Shown here: one piece after another, positions 14,429-15,721 of the stretch
How positions within the stretch are numbered: position 1 is the first letter of the stretch
How the letters are laid out: every line of letters starts with the position of its first letter
Assembly: GCA_017849335.1 (NCBI GenBank)
Contig: JAFIHP010000190.1
Location: 1-15,721 of the forward strand
Direction: 5' to 3'
Source: Actinomycetales bacterium
GTDB lineage: Bacteria; Actinomycetota; Actinomycetes; S36-B12
DNA length: 15,721 bases
The notes under the pieces: model-generated
Database searches by the model: none
Told to the model about the DNA's origin: nothing
The model's input: only the letters and a program-made list of their open reading frames with translations
Program-made: the position numbers and the translations under genes

Positions 14429-15395
14429 GGCCAGAGTACGCCGCGAGCGCCGCCCGGGCCGCGTCGGCCACGCTTTCGGCGAGGCTGACCGGTTCGACGA
14501 CGCGGGCGCCGACCCCCAGCGAGAGGACCAGCCGGACCGCCCACTGGGGGTCGTGCAGGGCGAGACGGGCGCGCGCGCCGCCGCCGGGAAGCTCGCTCAC
14601 GATCACGCCACGATGGGCCTCGACGACCCACCGGGACGAGGCGTCGAGGTCCACGAGCGCCTCGACGGACGGCGACCCGGCGCTGCCGGTCGCCTGCGGC
14701 GGCGTATCGCCCGCCTCCACGACCTGCGCATCCAGGATCCGGTCGACGCGGAACGTGCGCCGGCCACCTGCAGATCGGCAGTAGGCGTCCACGTACGCGA
14801 TGCCGTCGACGGCCACGACTCCGTACGGCACGACCCGGCGCTGGGTGATCGCCCCGCTCGTGCCGTCCGCATACCGGATGGCCAGTTCCCGGCCCTCGGA
14901 CAGGGCGTCGTCCACGGCCGCGCGCACCTCCGGCGCGACGTGCAGGTCGACCGCGACGTCGGCGGCGACCTCGGCGCCGGCTCTCCCACCCGAGGGCGCC
15001 GCCAGCCGTTCGAGCTTGGTGGCCGCCGAGGCGATGGCGGCGCGATCGTCGACGCCCGGAAGCTGCTCCATCATGCGCAGGGCCACGATGAGCGACATCG
15101 CCTCCGGCGTGCTCAGGCGCATCGGCCGGTCGAGCGACTGCGCGTCGACGACCGTGATGACGGTGTCGGACGGCGTCTGCTCGCCCTCGTCCTCGTCGCT
15201 CCAGAACTGGATGTCGACGAGCCGGCCGGCGCCGAGCACCTCGTCGCCGCTGACGACCAGCAGGCTCAGGTCGTCCTCGAGCTGGGTCTGGGTGACGCCG
15301 AAGTGCTCGGCGCACTCGCGAAGCGTCACGCCCGGGTGGGCCACGAGCCACGGCACGAGGGCCAGCAGCCGCGTGAGTCGGTCCGCGGCGCTCAT
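14424..15395 (-). CDS. pafC: WYL-domain DNA-damage transcriptional regulator PafC
   Basis: A 323-residue regulator that with PafB forms the activator of the LexA/RecA-independent DNA damage response in actinobacteria; the WYL domain is believed to sense single-stranded DNA. An N-terminal winged helix-turn-helix (about 1-46, with TLRECAEHFGVTQTQLEDDL) is followed by a linker containing an acidic stretch (66-72), a helical segment (95-135), the WYL domain (about 158-230, RRVVPYGV and RRTFRVDRI) and a C-terminal extension domain (to 323). At the usual W-Y-L site this protein reads A-Y-V (200-202). Its ATG overlaps the pafB TGA (ATGA), so the two are translated together, in line with their working as a pair. 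Tat genes follow. Confidence 0.94.
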   Translation of the reverse strand: MSAADRLTRLLALVPWLVAHPGVTLRECAEHFGVTQTQLEDDLSLLVVSGDEVLGAGRLVDIQFWSDEDEGEQTPSDTVITVVDAQSLDRPMRLSTPEAMSLIVALRMMEQLPGVDDRAAIASAATKLERLAAPSGGRAGAEVAADVAVDLHVAPEVRAAVDDALSEGRELAIRYADGTSGAITQRRVVPYGVVAVDGIAYVDAYCRSAGGRRTFRVDRILDAQVVEAGDTPPQATGSAGSPSVEALVDLDASSRWVVEAHRGVIVSELPGGGARARLALHDPQWAVRLVLSLGVGARVVEPVSLAESVADAARAALAAYSGR

Positions 15396-15721
15396 GACGC
15401 GTCCAGCACGGCCTGCAGGGCGGCCCGGACCGCCTCGACGACCTCGGACGGCTCGACGACCACCGCGTCGGCACCGGCCCCGCAGAGCACGGCGACGAGC
15501 TGCCCGAGCGAGCCGGCGGACACCATGAGCTCGGTCGCGTCCCACGGGGACGGCTCGGTGGGCGCGGCGAGCCGGCGGACCGCCGCCGCACGGCCGGGAG
15601 CGAGGCGGACTCGGGCCGTCACCGGCTCGCCGGCCGCTGGCGCCAGCGGCACGTCGGCGACGCGGAACCCCGACGGCGGCTCGACCGCGGCGAGCCCGGG
15701 CAGCATGTTCACGGCGCCGCA
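15392..15721 (-). CDS. pafB: WYL-domain regulator PafB, C-terminal part (cut by window end)
   Basis: The last 109 residues of an open frame that runs off the right edge, so its helix-turn-helix and WYL core are outside the window. What is visible is the C-terminal extension domain, with a VRLAPGRAAAVRRLA segment, then SLGQLVAVLCGAGADAVVVEPSEV and a closing helix. This matches the end of PafB by position and character. The stop overlaps the pafC ATG. A GTG at 15712 lies in frame but is not taken as the start, since the frame continues upstream and the fragment would be far too short. Confidence 0.85.
   Translation of the reverse strand, partial: CGAVNMLPGLAAVEPPSGFRVADVPLAPAAGEPVTARVRLAPGRAAAVRRLAAPTEPSPWDATELMVSAGSLGQLVAVLCGAGADAVVVEPSEVVEAVRAALQAVLDAS

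Noticed and set aside
15392..15712. A small complete protein starting at GTG 15712
   Set aside because: The frame stays open to the window end and ATGA overlap with pafC fits the end of a full-length PafB.

Overview
The window is very GC-rich, densely coded DNA with strong G/C third positions, GTG/TTG starts and overlapping stop-start codons. The gene set (helY, tatC, tatA, pafC, pafB, an M24 dipeptidase, a stand-alone 5'-3' exonuclease, lnt next to a ppm1-type sequence, and an ANTAR response regulator) is that of an actinobacterium. From family knowledge it looks most like Micrococcales, perhaps near Cellulomonadaceae; that placement is inference.

Layout. 1-253: noncoding or unassigned leader. 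254-2616 (+): a two-gene signalling unit, a six-helix membrane PAS histidine kinase followed by a receiver-ANTAR regulator that acts on RNA. 2617-2991: a scrambled stretch. It holds the first 30-odd codons of a polyprenol-phosphate mannosyltransferase (ppm1) on the minus strand, cut short, and facing it on the plus strand a possible broken start of a zinc alcohol dehydrogenase. 2992-8519 (-): a tight, probably single transcription unit read from right to left: M24 dipeptidase, acyl-CoA dehydrogenase, amidohydrolase, apolipoprotein N-acyltransferase, ppm1 remnant. The last three intact genes are joined by GTGA stop-start overlaps. 8601-9548 (+): a divergent 5'-3' exonuclease. 9557-15721 (-): a second right-to-left block, pafB (cut by the window end), pafC, tatA, tatC, diacylglycerol kinase, helY.

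The right two thirds reproduce the order known from Mycobacterium tuberculosis (pepE Rv2089c, exonuclease Rv2090, helY Rv2092c, tatC, tatA, pafC, pafB), with a lipid kinase between helY and tatC. PafB and PafC form the DNA-damage responsive WYL regulator pair; TatA and TatC build the twin-arginine translocase; Lnt finishes lipoprotein acylation in the membrane.

The right side is an ordinary conserved actinobacterial core region. The unusual part is the left: lnt is normally followed by an intact ppm1, but here ppm1 stops after its nucleotide-sugar N-terminal strand and is replaced by unrelated sequence and a two-component system. This is either a real rearrangement breakpoint or an assembly chimera. 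The pairing of a classical HisKA kinase with an ANTAR RNA-binding regulator is the best candidate for new regulatory biology. I saw no tRNA, rRNA, CRISPR array, insertion sequence or phage gene.
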